Positions 30,783 to 40,847 of a stretch of 64,000 nt of DNA are shown here, piece after piece. Positions within the stretch are counted from its first letter, which is position 1; each line of letters opens with the position of its first letter. A model generated the notes under the pieces. The model was given only the letters and a program-made list of their open reading frames with translations, did not search any database and was not told the origin of the DNA. Both the position numbers and the translations under genes were made by a program. Location: positions 174,207 to 238,206 of the forward strand of contig CANTFK010000141.1 of NCBI GenBank assembly GCA_947646735.1, given 5' to 3'. The stretch is from Peronospora farinosa. Lineage: Eukaryota > Oomycota > Peronosporomycetes > Peronosporales > Peronosporaceae.

Positions 30783-33005
30783 ACCGATGTGGATATGTGA
30801 TCTCTTCTGGATCAACATACCGTTTCAGACTACCCACGTAAAATACGGGGTTCGTCTTCATATACGGTGGGAGAGTGAGCCTATAATTTAGGTCTCCAAC
30901 TTCTTCAACCACTGTAAAGGGCCCAATGAATCGGGGCAATAGCTTAGTAGTACCACCAGGTAGTACAGAGATTGCATGTTTAGGTAGGGTAGTAGTACTT
31001 AATAGCACTTTTTCCCCCACACTAAAGTGTTCATTGTTTTTGCGACCATGCTGGTCTGCATATTGTTTTTGCTTGTCCTGTGCGCTTGCCATCGCGTCAC
31101 GGACTTTACGTGTGATGGCTAATCGCTCATCCACAAAGCGCTGAGCTTCGCTCACGCTTTTAGCATCCAGCTCGCCTATGACGCCTCGAAGAGGTCGTTC
31201 ATGGGTCGACGCTGTTGATAACACTATAGTGTCATCATCAAGAAGCACTGGCATTTCTTGCCGAGCCTCCTCTGTGACACCTATAGGTGACGTGACCACT
31301 GCTAAATTAGCAGTGTCACTAGGGCAACCTTGGCCCTCTTTGGCACTCGCACCAAGCGAAGTGAGAGGCCCTCCCCCACTAAGACTCGGGCTGCGTACAA
31401 ACGAGACTGGCGTTCGAGGATGACGCAGTCCGTTAATGTAAAACGGTGTTTCACCCGTACTGGCGTGAACACTGTTATTAATAGCGAGCTCCACGAATGG
31501 CAATTGCTTGCTCCATTCTTTGGGAGTCGCTATTGTACGCAACACATCCGTCACGACTCGATTGGCCCGTTCTGTTTGGCCATCGGTCTGAGGATGATCA
31601 GCGGTTGACATGTGGAGCTTGCTTCCCAGCCGCTCAAACACATGTCGACAAAAACCCGACGTAAAACGCGGATCCCGGTCCGATACTATGGACTCGGGCA
31701 TACCGTGTAGTTGATACACATGATCCAGAAACAAGAGGGCAGCCTCTTTTCCTGAGATCTTGGTGCTACATGGTGACAAATGCACCATCTTGCTCAGTCT
31801 GTCTACAAAGACAACGAGCCCCGTCCTGCCTTGATGGTCAGGTGGTAAGCCAAACATGAAGTCCAAACTGACCGACTTCCAACAATCCGTTGACATCGGC
31901 AATGGTTTCTATAGCGCATTGCTAGAAGGTGCAGGCTTTATGCGCTGACACTCTTTGCAAGAGCGAATATAGTTGTCCACCCATCGATATAGGTGGGCCA
32001 CCAAAATTCCTCTGACACTCGTAAGAATGTCTTTTCACGGCACAAATGTTCACTAGATGGCGCATCATGCTACTTGTGAAGTATCATCAGCTTGAGATCT
32101 GTGTCATGAGGGACATAGATTCTCAAGGGATCACAGGGTGATAGTTGATGTCATAATAGGCCATCACTGTGACTAAAGCGATTTAGTTTCACTTTCAGGT
32201 GGTAACCTTTCGTCCACCAAAATGATCCAACAGCAGGCGACAATGTTCTTTCTGACTGTGACACTCCTTTATATCGGAGGCCATTGAACTCGTCACATGG
32301 TAGACCTTCATGGCTGCCAATGTTGACGACTCAGCTTGTGCTTTCGCACGAGACACACTTTCCTGGTGCCTTGCCTCGAAGTCTGGTCTGCGCGATAAAG
32401 CGTCAGCCAAGACATTCGACTTGACCGACTTATACCTTACTTTGAGGTTAAATTCAGCGAAGAACGTTATCCGTCTTGACATCCTAGGTGAGAGGCGCGG
32501 TGAATTTATAGCGTTCCGTAGTGATGCGTGATCCGTATAAACCACAAAAGGTTCGGTGCCCAAGAGGTGCACACGAAACTCAATAAGAGCATACTCAATT
32601 GAAAGTAATCTCTGCGGCATGTAAAAGCCTAGACTGATACGAAATGACACGGTCAATGCCGCTGTCATCCTTCTGCATGAGCGTGCTGCCGATTGCAAAA
32701 TTGCTTGCATCGCAGAAGACGATACAGGGCTTATCCGCGTCTGGCAATGCCAAGACCGGTGCCTCAACAAGAGATTGCTTTACTGATGTCAACGCATCTA
32801 CTTGCTCCTTTGACCAAGTCCATTCTGCATCCTTTTTAAAAAGGTCAGACAATGGCTTAGTCTACTCCGCATCATTCTTGCTGTACGTATGCAAGTTGTT
32901 AGCGATCCCAAGGAATTGGCGCAGATCCTTCACGTGTCGGGGGACTGGCCATTCCTTGATAGCCTATACCTTTTCTGGGTCTGCTCGTACACCATGTGTA
33001 CCTAC
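30313..33005 (-). pseudogene. B2 pol: RT fragment, RNase H, integrase, chromodomain
   Basis: Minus strand. Scattered RT/RNase H pieces (33005-32195) are followed by a 529-codon open integrase frame (31902-30313) with LDFMFGLPP, VSDRDPRF, HPQTDGQTERAN and IGPFTVV, then a Pro/Ser-rich tail and the start of a chromodomain ending LVQWK. A TGA then replaces what should be Gly, and the rest of the chromodomain (YPNRFDSW...) continues in frame. Several frame changes lie between 32000 and 32900. Confidence 0.9.
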
Positions 33006-33270
33006 GTGCGAGCTTAAACATTTTCAAGCTCGCTGATGACATCCATCTGTGACGTCATCATGACGCCTAGTCTTAACTGGGCGTCATCATGACGCTTTGT
33101 CTTAACTGGCGTCATCCCCTTGAATGTGAGTTCATCAATGGATTAAAAATTCACGAGGGTGGGTGCCTTAACGGGGAGGCCTAAAAAGGTACGTATGTTT
33201 TTTTAGACCTCCCGTTAAGGATTACATACTTAATGGGTACGTATAACCAACCTCCTTAGATCCGCCGATC
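33006..33270. repeat. Divergent LTR-like fragment at the right edge of the repeat block
   Basis: Words in the same order as the B-type LTR (GGCGTCATCC, AATGTGA, TTCACG-GGGTGG, TTTTTTAGACC, TACTTAATG) but strongly diverged. It has a short tandem repeat of GCGTCATCATGACG-like units near 33050-33110 and the inverted pair CCTTAACGGGGAGG...CCTCCCGTTAAGG. It marks the end of the retroelement nest. Confidence 0.55.
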
Positions 33271-33518
33271 CGGAAACACACACAATCCGACTAGGGCGCA
33301 ACCATCTATAATTTCTGTCGATATGTAAGACGCGATTGTGCAAGAGTGGAATTGACTCAAAGCTATTACATGTTGTTGCATATGTCGTGTTGCCACAAGA
33401 GTGTCAACAAACTGAAAGACGCAGCCAATATTCTATATGGAGCTACTATAATGTGACAATTGCTGTAAAACCAAGGCTTCTTATGAAGCTTTTTCTTTCA
33501 TCCCATGATCTCGGTGAA

Positions 33519-34771
33519 TTAATGTGTCTTAAAGCACAGACCACGACATTTCTCGCTTGCATCATAAAGAAAACGCTCAAACTGCAGCAAAGACTCCTTT
33601 TCCATCATATCTCCTCCATTTCGTGTCATAACTTTGCGAGTAAAAAGCTTTTGTACTAAACGCGCCTGGTCCTCTGAACCGATTTCCATCAAAAGGCAGT
33701 TTTTTGTCGTGTGATGTCCCAGCACTCCTTCCCCGAATCCTTTTACACGCTCTGCGTGGTTTTTGAAGAGGTTATCAACACTCTCGTACAGCAATTGGTA
33801 CATTCGTAACCCATCGGGGTCCGCTCCAGTGTCTTTACGTGTGGGTCCACCATCCGGAAACAGTGCGAGATGTGGTTCATACTCGAGCACATCAGGCTCT
33901 ACAAGATGAAGTTCTCGACGTGGTATGTACGGAGGGTTGCACAAGATAACGTCAAAGCGTTGGTACATGGCTTCATCATCATTTTGAAGCCCCGGCAGCG
34001 TCTGCAAGTCTCGAAGAACAAAATTGCTACGACCATCTAAGTTGTGAAAACGGGCATTCTCTTTTGCAGCCTCAAGAGCACCTAGAGATATGTCGATTCC
34101 AACTCCAGTAGCACGCGGGAACTCGGACAGCGCTGAGAGTAGTAAACAACCGGTGCCTGTTCCAATATCCAGAATCTGCAGTGGTGTCTGCGGGTGAAAT
34201 TGCTCCTACATTGTTTTTAATCACGACACATTTTCAGAACAAGTGTTTCTTGTCTTCTTTTCAACGCTCTCTAGCTATTCTCTCACCACCAAAGTTTCAA
34301 TTAGTACTTCACTATCACTTCGTGGAATGAGTGTGTCTTTAGTCACTCGAAAATCCATTGACCAAAACTCTTTTTTACCAATAATGTAAGCTAGAGGTTT
34401 ACCCTTGGCACGTTGTTCCACTGAGACCCTCAACTGTGCAGCCTCCAGCTCGGTCAACTAAAAATTAACATTAATAACCTATTTTTAAACCATTTCACCC
34501 ATTTTTGTGCATTGTATTGCGCTCGTACCTTTCGTTCCCCATGAAGAAAGACGTCGTTGCTAAATGGGAGTCGTGGCAGCAAAGCATTGGCTACCAGCGC
34601 TTTGGCGTCATTGCAAGCTGACTTAGAGACGGAGGAGGAGGTTGCTAGTAAAGTGAAAGTGTGGCTTAGAAGCTCACGGATTTCTTGTACAGCTTTAGAA
34701 ATTGTTTGTTGATTATGGACATTGCGTCGCAAGGTAGTGGCAGATCTCGTCCAAAGAGTACGGCGATGCAT
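33519..34771 (-). CDS. HEMK1: HemK/PrmC-type protein glutamine N5-methyltransferase
   Basis: Three exons on the minus strand, join 34771-34529, 34457-34287, 34205-33519, giving 366 residues with GT-AG introns and consistent phases. The N-terminus is basic and Ser/Thr-rich (MHRRTLWTRSATT), like a mitochondrial presequence. The SAM-binding loop ILDIGTGTG is near 149-157 and the catalytic NPPY at 228-231. The family methylates the Gln of the GGQ motif in translation release factors. With the presequence this is most likely the mitochondrial enzyme (Mtq1/HEMK1 type). First gene of the gene island. Its 3' end faces the repeat block. Confidence 0.9.
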
Positions 34772-35168
34772 TCTGGTTAATTGATCTACTAAAAAGACAC
34801 GTCACTATAGAGAGGGAATCTACGAAAGTGTTTGATGAAAGGCAGGTGTGTCATTCAAGGGAATTTCTCGTAATTCCATTTACGAAAGTGCCAGGCAGGC
34901 GTGTAAGTAGCAATTATACTAAATTTGATTGGTAAAAAGGCTTATTATTTTCTTGTAAGACTAGCATCATGACCAATCAAATGTTACCAATTTCTTGCGC
35001 CTGAAATAAAATAATTTTAATTATCTTAGGTACTGGTAGGACCCATTTTAATTATTGTGAATAATTGCGCATTTTTGAAACTAGTATCGACAAAGGTACT
35101 AAAAAAAATAAAATCAGCGTCATGACTCTGGCTCGTTAGCTTTCGACTAGATAATCACTGCTGTTTTA
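34772..35168. other. Intergenic, promoter side of the methyltransferase
   Basis: About 400 bp with no open frame. AT-rich toward 35100. Confidence 0.5.
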
Positions 35169-35525
35169 TGACTGACGAGTGTGCAACAGCATCTACACGT
35201 GGGATACATTTGCTTCAAATCTGCAATCAACTTGGTAACATCATTCTCCCATGAGCGTGGCGATCTGTTGCTTTTGGATGTGGAACAACATATGGACGTG
35301 TTGCCGGAGATAACGGAACTTATACAGGAAGTAACGAGCGACAAAGTTCATGTTGGCGATCGTGGATTACTTCTTTTGGACGAACAAAAGGAGAAGCCCA
35401 GATTGCTGATCTGGAAGAGTTGTCATTTATTGAAGGGAATAGGCAACGCACTTGCCTCCAGCATTGGAATTCGGAAAAAGCTCACGCTTCTGTCAACGCG
35501 TGATACAACCAAAGTCCTACTTTAA
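35169..35525 (+). CDS. Hypothetical small gene, structure uncertain
   Basis: A plus-strand frame of 114 codons (35181-35525) is rich in Leu, Asp and Glu (RGDLLLLDVEQHMDVLPE) and looks more protein-like than chance. It has no ATG at its left end. An ATG at 35169 in another frame (MTDECATASTRG) would join it only through a 21-base GT...AG segment, which is implausibly short for an intron. The end overlaps the last bases of the ankyrin gene tail to tail. Not recognised; it could be a decayed gene or a non-coding frame. Confidence 0.3.
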
Positions 35526-37629
35526 TTGCATGAGCTCTTGCTGCAAATCAAATTGGGCCTCGATACGCTTAGCTTCAAGTACTCGCGTTAATTCGATCTG
35601 CAAAAATCAGAGAAGAGATTCACATTGTGAGGTGAGGTCGCATTTTCCATGATATAATCCCTTACCTTTTTCTCATTGAGATAATGGTACGCCTGCCAGT
35701 GTGACTCCTGTAGCACTTCAACTTGAGAGATACTCAAGCTTTCGGTAGGCTCAAGCTCACGATCACTGACCGATGATGCAATAAGAAACTTTTCGACGTC
35801 AATCTCTAACTCGGCTGCAACAGGGAACGTTCGGTGGAAGCTTCCATTCATCATGTCGTATGACATGATCGATCTTGTTGTCCGATCAGCATCCTCATTC
35901 AAAGCCATTTGGCTATGCTGGGGTGCAAACATGAACGCTTTTGTCGGTTTAGGGGAAGGTTGGCTTGCCCTAGGAACTTTACAGGCTGTTGCTGTGGATG
36001 ATGCTGCTATCGAGTGATCAGAATTCACCTCCAGGGAAAGGACGGTCTCTGACTTGGGGGTGATTTGTGGCTTCTTTGCACTTATGTTGTTGTTAGCAAG
36101 AAGCCTGTGTTGAGAGCTTTTGGTGTTCCGCTGTCGTAGAGCTTCTGCGTTTTTGCTTGACAGTTCCTTGCGACCTAAGAGCACAAGCATTATACTTCCA
36201 TCAACTATGCTTGAGTTGCACAAGTATACAAAACTCACGATTCTTGGGAATAACAATTTGCCAGGGGCCAGCATTGTTTTCAAATTCACGGTCGTCGACT
36301 CCCAGCACGTTATGATCAGTTGCATTCGATTGTAGTCGGGCTTCAGCACTTGCAGGATCCAATACAGATGATGCACTTATCATCTTGTTAGTGTTTTCAA
36401 CAGTTTCGCCATCCAGCTCTTGTGATGTAGAGGTCTCGGCTGACGACTCCTCAATTGTGTTCCTCGTAGCCTGAGCTTTCTTCTTGTTCTTTCTGTTCTT
36501 CTTTTTGCCAGTTTTCTTCCCAGTGGTCTTTGCGCGATCCGAGGCACCCTTAACTTCATTCGCCGCCAACTCCATCAACTCTTGCTCCACCTTGGCGCTC
36601 ATTCGAGCAGCTTCGATCTCGTATTGAGCCCACTTTTCGCTCAATAGATCCTCTATCTGCGCAGATACCACTGCTGAAATCTGCTTACTCAAGTCCAGCG
36701 CCGTATTTCCAGCTTTATTTCGCAAGGTAATATCAATGTTTCGTGCGTTTGAAATAAGAGACGCTACCGCAATAGGGTTTTCACTCAGCACAGCAATGTG
36801 CAATGCCGTGTTGCCAGCCTTCTCCACGGCATTCACATCAGCTCCATACACAAGAAGATTTTTCACGATAGAAGCACTTTGCTCCATCATTTCATCGATA
36901 CTCGGTGCGCCAGGGCGTGGATCTTTGCCAACGCGTGCAGCGCACATGAGAGCGTTCAGTCCACTCGCATTGGCTGCGCTCATGCTAGCGCCCATCTCAA
37001 GAAGTAGCTGCACTGCCGTCATTTGTTTTGCCACACAAGCCATCATAAGCGCTAGAATCAGTATACAACGTCAGTCTCATTTTCCACATGGCACGCTTTC
37101 AACAAAAAGCAATTAGCTACCAGTGTCTCCATGGGCATTCATCTGGTCAATGATTTTCTGCACCTTGTGCCTTCTTTCTGCAGTAGCAACCAGCTCTTCC
37201 ATCACCAGAGTCTAGTTAGTGCAAAAAAACATCATGTTAGCTCTTCTACTCAATACACAAGGTATGTCAATTCATACCGTACGTTCTTAGACATGGCAGT
37301 CAAATGCAGTACAGTCGTTCGATTAGTGACAGATCCGCAGTCAAGTGCCGTAGTTCTATCGACAATGAATCCCACAAGGTCGTTACGTCCTGGAAATATT
37401 TTTACAGGTCCACAAGACACAAGACAAGTCTTAAAACACAAATATATGTCGTCAAGAAGGTGAATTTTAACGTACCGTAGGCACAGACACTCATAAGAAG
37501 GGTATAACCCATGACATTGGGTCGATCAAAGTCAAGATTTTTATTAGTAAAATACTGAATGCATTTTTCATAGTCGGCAAATTCCACGAGGCGATGGGCA
37601 AAAGCCTGTGCTTTTTCCATCGAGTCCAT
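35517..37629 (-). CDS. Ankyrin-repeat protein (584 aa, six exons)
   Basis: Minus strand, join 37629-37476, 37389-37283, 37211-37121, 37051-36239, 36174-35666, 35597-35517. All introns are GT-AG and phases close exactly. Ankyrin units are visible from exon 1 (GYTLLMSVCAYG) through exons 3-4 (TALMMACVAKQMTAVQLLLEMGA, then LNALMCAARVG and NTALHIAVLSENP, NTALDLSKQ). A Lys-rich segment (KKTGKKKNRKNKKKAQ) follows, then a Ser-rich middle and a helical C-terminus that ends QQELMQLK. Ankyrin repeats bind proteins; no enzyme domain is seen. An alternative in-frame ATG lies at 37689. Confidence 0.85.
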
Positions 37630-38011
37630 TTTGATGATGATTAATTTATACAGTTCAGATTTTCTGTAGCTACGTTGCTCAATGACCAATTAAAATAGTT
37701 TGGACTTTTAAATCGTACATAGTTGGATAGGAATGACTATGATTATTGTATGAAAGGGTAAAGATGAGCTGCTCGGTTTAGTCACAGGAAAGTGCAGCAC
37801 TGTAAAAAGTTTGTAGAATTAAGTAAAAAAAAATGTGACGAGTACTTTGAGCACCTAGTTAGCTGATAGATGGCTACATTGCAGCCGATTGGCTGGTGAT
37901 GTTGAAGTAGATGGGCTTGAATGTAACCTGGCTAAATGGCTACAGTCGATTTGAAGTCATGAACCGTGAGCTTAATGGACTGCTAAAAAAGTTGAGTATG
38001 GGTGTAGTAGG
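37630..38011. other. Intergenic between ankyrin gene and SNARE-like gene
   Basis: 380 bp, head-to-head promoters if both gene starts are right. No other feature seen. Confidence 0.4.
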
Positions 38012-38577
38012 ATGGAAGATGATGACAGTAAAATTAAAAAGAAGGACAAGACCAATGACCAATTTTTCACGAGCTGAAAACGAGGACCGGCGGAAGACGG
38101 CATCATTTGAAATTAAAGACTCGCGCAGGTGTGATTGGGAATCTGATGATGGATGGTTGATACGCTGCAGACGATACAAGACAATGATATGGCGGCGACG
38201 AAAAGAGGCAAACACCCTCGCGAGATTATTGAACGGGAACGGTAGATTCATGGAAGAGATGCGACTGGCTGGTATCGACATTGCAAACCCTACGAATGCT
38301 AAATGAAGAGCTGCAGCAGCAAGCCATGATGATTGAGGGTATCGGCAACCATATTTATACCACGCGAGCGCATGGTAAGAATGCAATTCATCGTAATTGT
38401 GCGCTGTAATGCGTATTAGCACTGATCCCATCCACCACTGTTTTCGTAGTGAAAGGTGTTTACAAAAACATGAAAGACACGCTGTTGAAGGTCGGTTGCA
38501 GTCTAGGCAAATGCATGATGGACATGATTTGCCTTATCTGCTGCTCGGAGTCTTCGCAGTTATCTACAGGTTGTTAA
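38012..38577 (+). pseudogene. SNARE-like (SNAP-25-type) gene, frame disturbed or with unseen introns
   Basis: The clear part is the C-terminal half: an exon ending at 38374 (LQTLRMLNEELQQQ, then MMIEGIGNHIYTT), a GT-AG intron 38375-38449, and a last exon to TAA 38577 (VKGVYKNMKDTL...). The helical stretch fits a Q-SNARE motif with Gln at the central layer (EEL-x-x-Q), like the second helix of SNAP-25. The end has a Cys cluster (CMMDMICLICC) that could be lipidated. The upstream half, from ATG 38012 (MEDDDSKIKKK), cannot be read in one frame: changes are needed near 38080 and 38241. It may be a decayed gene, or extra introns exist. Confidence 0.4.
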
Positions 38578-38977
38578 CAAGAACCACTAGTGACACCACA
38601 ACATGACAATAAATCACCTGAAAGCATACCAGATTGCCTGCCAAACTACTTAGCAGGATCAAACCTGCTCTTCATTCGGCAGAGTCGTTTAGTGAAGTAG
38701 TTCACAAGAAATTGATAAAGTACCGTAGGAGAAAAGAAGTACGCACGTCCATTCCAGTTCGCCAAGATTTCATAAATTCTGCATTTATGCATCGCTCTCA
38801 ACTTGTTGCCAGTTTCCACATCACCACAGCTTTACCATTGTATGTCAACTGTAGCTCATGCAAAATTGTCCATACTGTGTAAACTTTGCAGTGAGACTTG
38901 GCATTTCTCAACGCGATTATCCTACAAAAAATCAAGTCCAAACTTTGGCTTTCTTCTGACTCATGTTAAGATCACTA
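38578..38977. other. Intergenic, tail-to-tail
   Basis: 400 bp between the SNARE-like gene end and the U1-C end. Short plus-strand frames are present but not convincing. Confidence 0.4.
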
Positions 38978-39613
38978 TTATGGTCCATAGATTGATCGTG
39001 GTGGAGGTCCACCCATGCTACTTGGTCCAGGTGGCCCTCTCATGCCTATACCTCCCATCAGTGGCGGTCCACGCGGAGGTCCTAATCACAAAAAGATACA
39101 CATTAATTCTTAGACATCATCTCTCCCATCATTCCTTCTCTGCTCTTCTAGTACTTGCCTCGAAACATGGGCGGTCGCATTCCTAAAGGAGCCATCATGC
39201 CTCGGGGAGGGACACCACGCGGTGGATATCCACCGGGCATCCCGCCATTAGGAAGTCCACTGGGTCGAGGAGGCAATGAACCAGACAGTGTCGGTCCGCG
39301 TAACCACTCACCAGCTATAGCAGCAAAAGAGAAACGTCAATAGTGATAGTAAATGTGTCTTATAGCACGACGTACGCGTCATAACGACGCCCTGTCCAGC
39401 CAAGAATTGCTCATAATAAAGCTTGACATTTTCACGATGTTTCCAGCCGCGATTATGCTGTTTACGACCTGCTTGCTGTATATGAAAAGAAAGAGGAGAT
39501 ACAGATAAGTTTGATACAAGCGATTGTAGCATTGTAATCGCTCTGCTATGAGAGATACACACCGAATCATGCGTGAGGTACGTGTCACAATAGTCGCAAT
39601 AGTATCGAGGCAT
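38978..39613 (-). CDS. SNRPC: U1 small nuclear ribonucleoprotein C (136 aa, four exons)
   Basis: Minus strand, join 39613-39563, 39475-39376, 39314-39159, 39081-38978. The N-terminus [17 protein letters not shown] is the U1-C zinc finger start. The matching His pair is in exon 2 ([15 protein letters not shown]). The rest is Gly/Pro/Met-rich, as in all U1-C proteins, ending [10 protein letters not shown]1-C stabilises U1 snRNP on the 5' splice site. The third intron begins GCAAGT instead of GT (39158), the only phase-consistent solution: a GC-AG intron inside a splice-site-recognition gene. Start chosen at 39613 because U1-C proteins begin with this MP-x-[FY]YCDYC motif. Confidence 0.92.
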
Positions 39614-39833
39614 TTCAAATGGATTTTGTGTACACATTGTGTGGAACGGTAGTATACACGACGTACCGTTTTTGATACCACCGATATGTGTAAAAGCCAG
39701 GGCAACTGCCTTCCTAGCCAGTCGTTTTCAAGTCGGTGAGTCACTCAAGATTTCTCGGTTTCGTCGACTAGCTGTTGCTGTCTTGCAGTCTTCGCTTCCG
39801 TCTTTGAAAGTCTTAGCTCCTATAGTCACTACC
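39614..39833. promoter_or_regulatory. Shared divergent promoter, U1-C / spermidine synthase
   Basis: 220 bp between two divergent start codons. The plus-strand frame stays open through it, but the downstream ATG at 39834 gives the normal spermidine synthase length. No defined motif assigned. Confidence 0.45.
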
Positions 39834-40721
39834 ATGTCCATCTCCACTGAAGCAACAAAACAGTGGTTTAGTGAAACTGAAGCCATGTGGCCTGGTCAGA
39901 AATTCTCGATTGAGATTGAGCAAGTGCTTTTTAAAGGCAAGTCCGATTTCCAGGATGTACTCGTCTTCAAGTCAGCCACGTACGGTAATGTACTTGTGCT
40001 GGACGGTGTGATTCAACTCACGGAACGCGATGAGTTTGCGTACCAGGAGATGATTACTCACTTGCCCATGTTCGCACACAAACAGCCTAAACGTGTGCTC
40101 ATTGTGGGTGGTGGTGATGGTGGCGTGCTGCGTGAAGTCACAAAGCACGACTGTGTACAAGAGGTTGTCATGTGTGAGATTGACTCGATGGTATGTGACG
40201 TATCCAAAAAGTTCTTCAAGGACACAGTGGCCACGGCCTTTGATGACCCACGGGTTACGCTACTGCACGCCGATGCTGCCGTCTACCTTCGTGAGAACAG
40301 GAGCGACAAGTTTGATGTGGTCATTGTAGACTCATCGGATCCAGTCGGACCCGCTGAGGTCCTTTACCGCGCTGAATTCTACGAGAACATGAAAAAATCG
40401 CTGTCTCCTGACGGAATTTTCTGCACACAGGGCGAGTGTTTATGGCTGCATCTTGACCTCATCGTAGACGTCATGACACGCTGCCAGAACCTTTTCTCCT
40501 CAGTCAATTACTCGTACACGACAATCCCAACCTACCCGTCTGGTCAGATCGGCTTCATCATGTGCTCACTTGACGACAGTGAGGGTGTGCTGATCAAGCC
40601 GAAGCGCTTGCCAGATGCCAAGATGGAGCAGACCCTGCGGTACTACAATCCCAAGATACACGAGGCGTCGTTCGTGCTGCCTAACTTTGCTGAGCGCAAG
40701 ATTACCACTGTACGCAAGTGA
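39834..40721 (+). CDS. SPDS: Spermidine synthase (295 aa)
   Basis: Single exon. The sequence contains the aminopropyltransferase hallmarks: LDGVIQLTERDEFAYQEM, the decarboxylated-SAM loop VLIVGGGDGGVLREV (about 86-100), a VVIVDSSDPVGPAE stretch (catalytic Asp) and PTYPSGQIGF near the end. It transfers the aminopropyl group from decarboxylated SAM to putrescine. The length fits eukaryotic cytosolic enzymes. An in-frame extension upstream to 39639 exists but has no homology I recognise. Confidence 0.95.
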   Translation: MSISTEATKQWFSETEAMWPGQKFSIEIEQVLFKGKSDFQDVLVFKSATYGNVLVLDGVIQLTERDEFAYQEMITHLPMFAHKQPKRVLIVGGGDGGVLREVTKHDCVQEVVMCEIDSMVCDVSKKFFKDTVATAFDDPRVTLLHADAAVYLRENRSDKFDVVIVDSSDPVGPAEVLYRAEFYENMKKSLSPDGIFCTQGECLWLHLDLIVDVMTRCQNLFSSVNYSYTTIPTYPSGQIGFIMCSLDDSEGVLIKPKRLPDAKMEQTLRYYNPKIHEASFVLPNFAERKITTVRK

Positions 40722-40847
40722 CACTCTTAGCATGTCACCGATACCGTATCAATTTACCAATCCAGAACTTCACCAACTGTGAATAGAGCGAATGTTTAAT
40801 GTCCAAAGCCTACGAGTTATCTCCATTCACGCGTCTACTACCTGCCT

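Larger units (their letters stand above)
28654..33005 (-). mobile_element. B2: 3' half of a B-type gypsy element
   Basis: Minus strand, from inside RT (33005) through RNase H, integrase and chromodomain to a complete 3' LTR (29253-28654). It lacks the 5' half. It matches B1 closely over their shared part, including the antisense ORF region. Right of 33005 the sequence changes abruptly to an LTR-like fragment. Confidence 0.92.

Noticed and set aside
1..33300. Transition-type repeat mutation (RIP-like) as the cause of the stops in the elements
   Set aside because: Between B1 and B2, and between the A1 LTR pair, changes are of mixed type and include indels, with no strong C-to-T bias visible.
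37940..38431. A 163-codon minus-strand frame opposite the SNARE-like gene
   Set aside because: No recognisable domain, and the plus strand carries the convincing SNARE helix with a proper intron.
39639..39833. Longer spermidine synthase start at 39639
   Set aside because: The extra 65 residues have no family similarity and would fill the whole divergent promoter. The ATG at 39834 fits the family.
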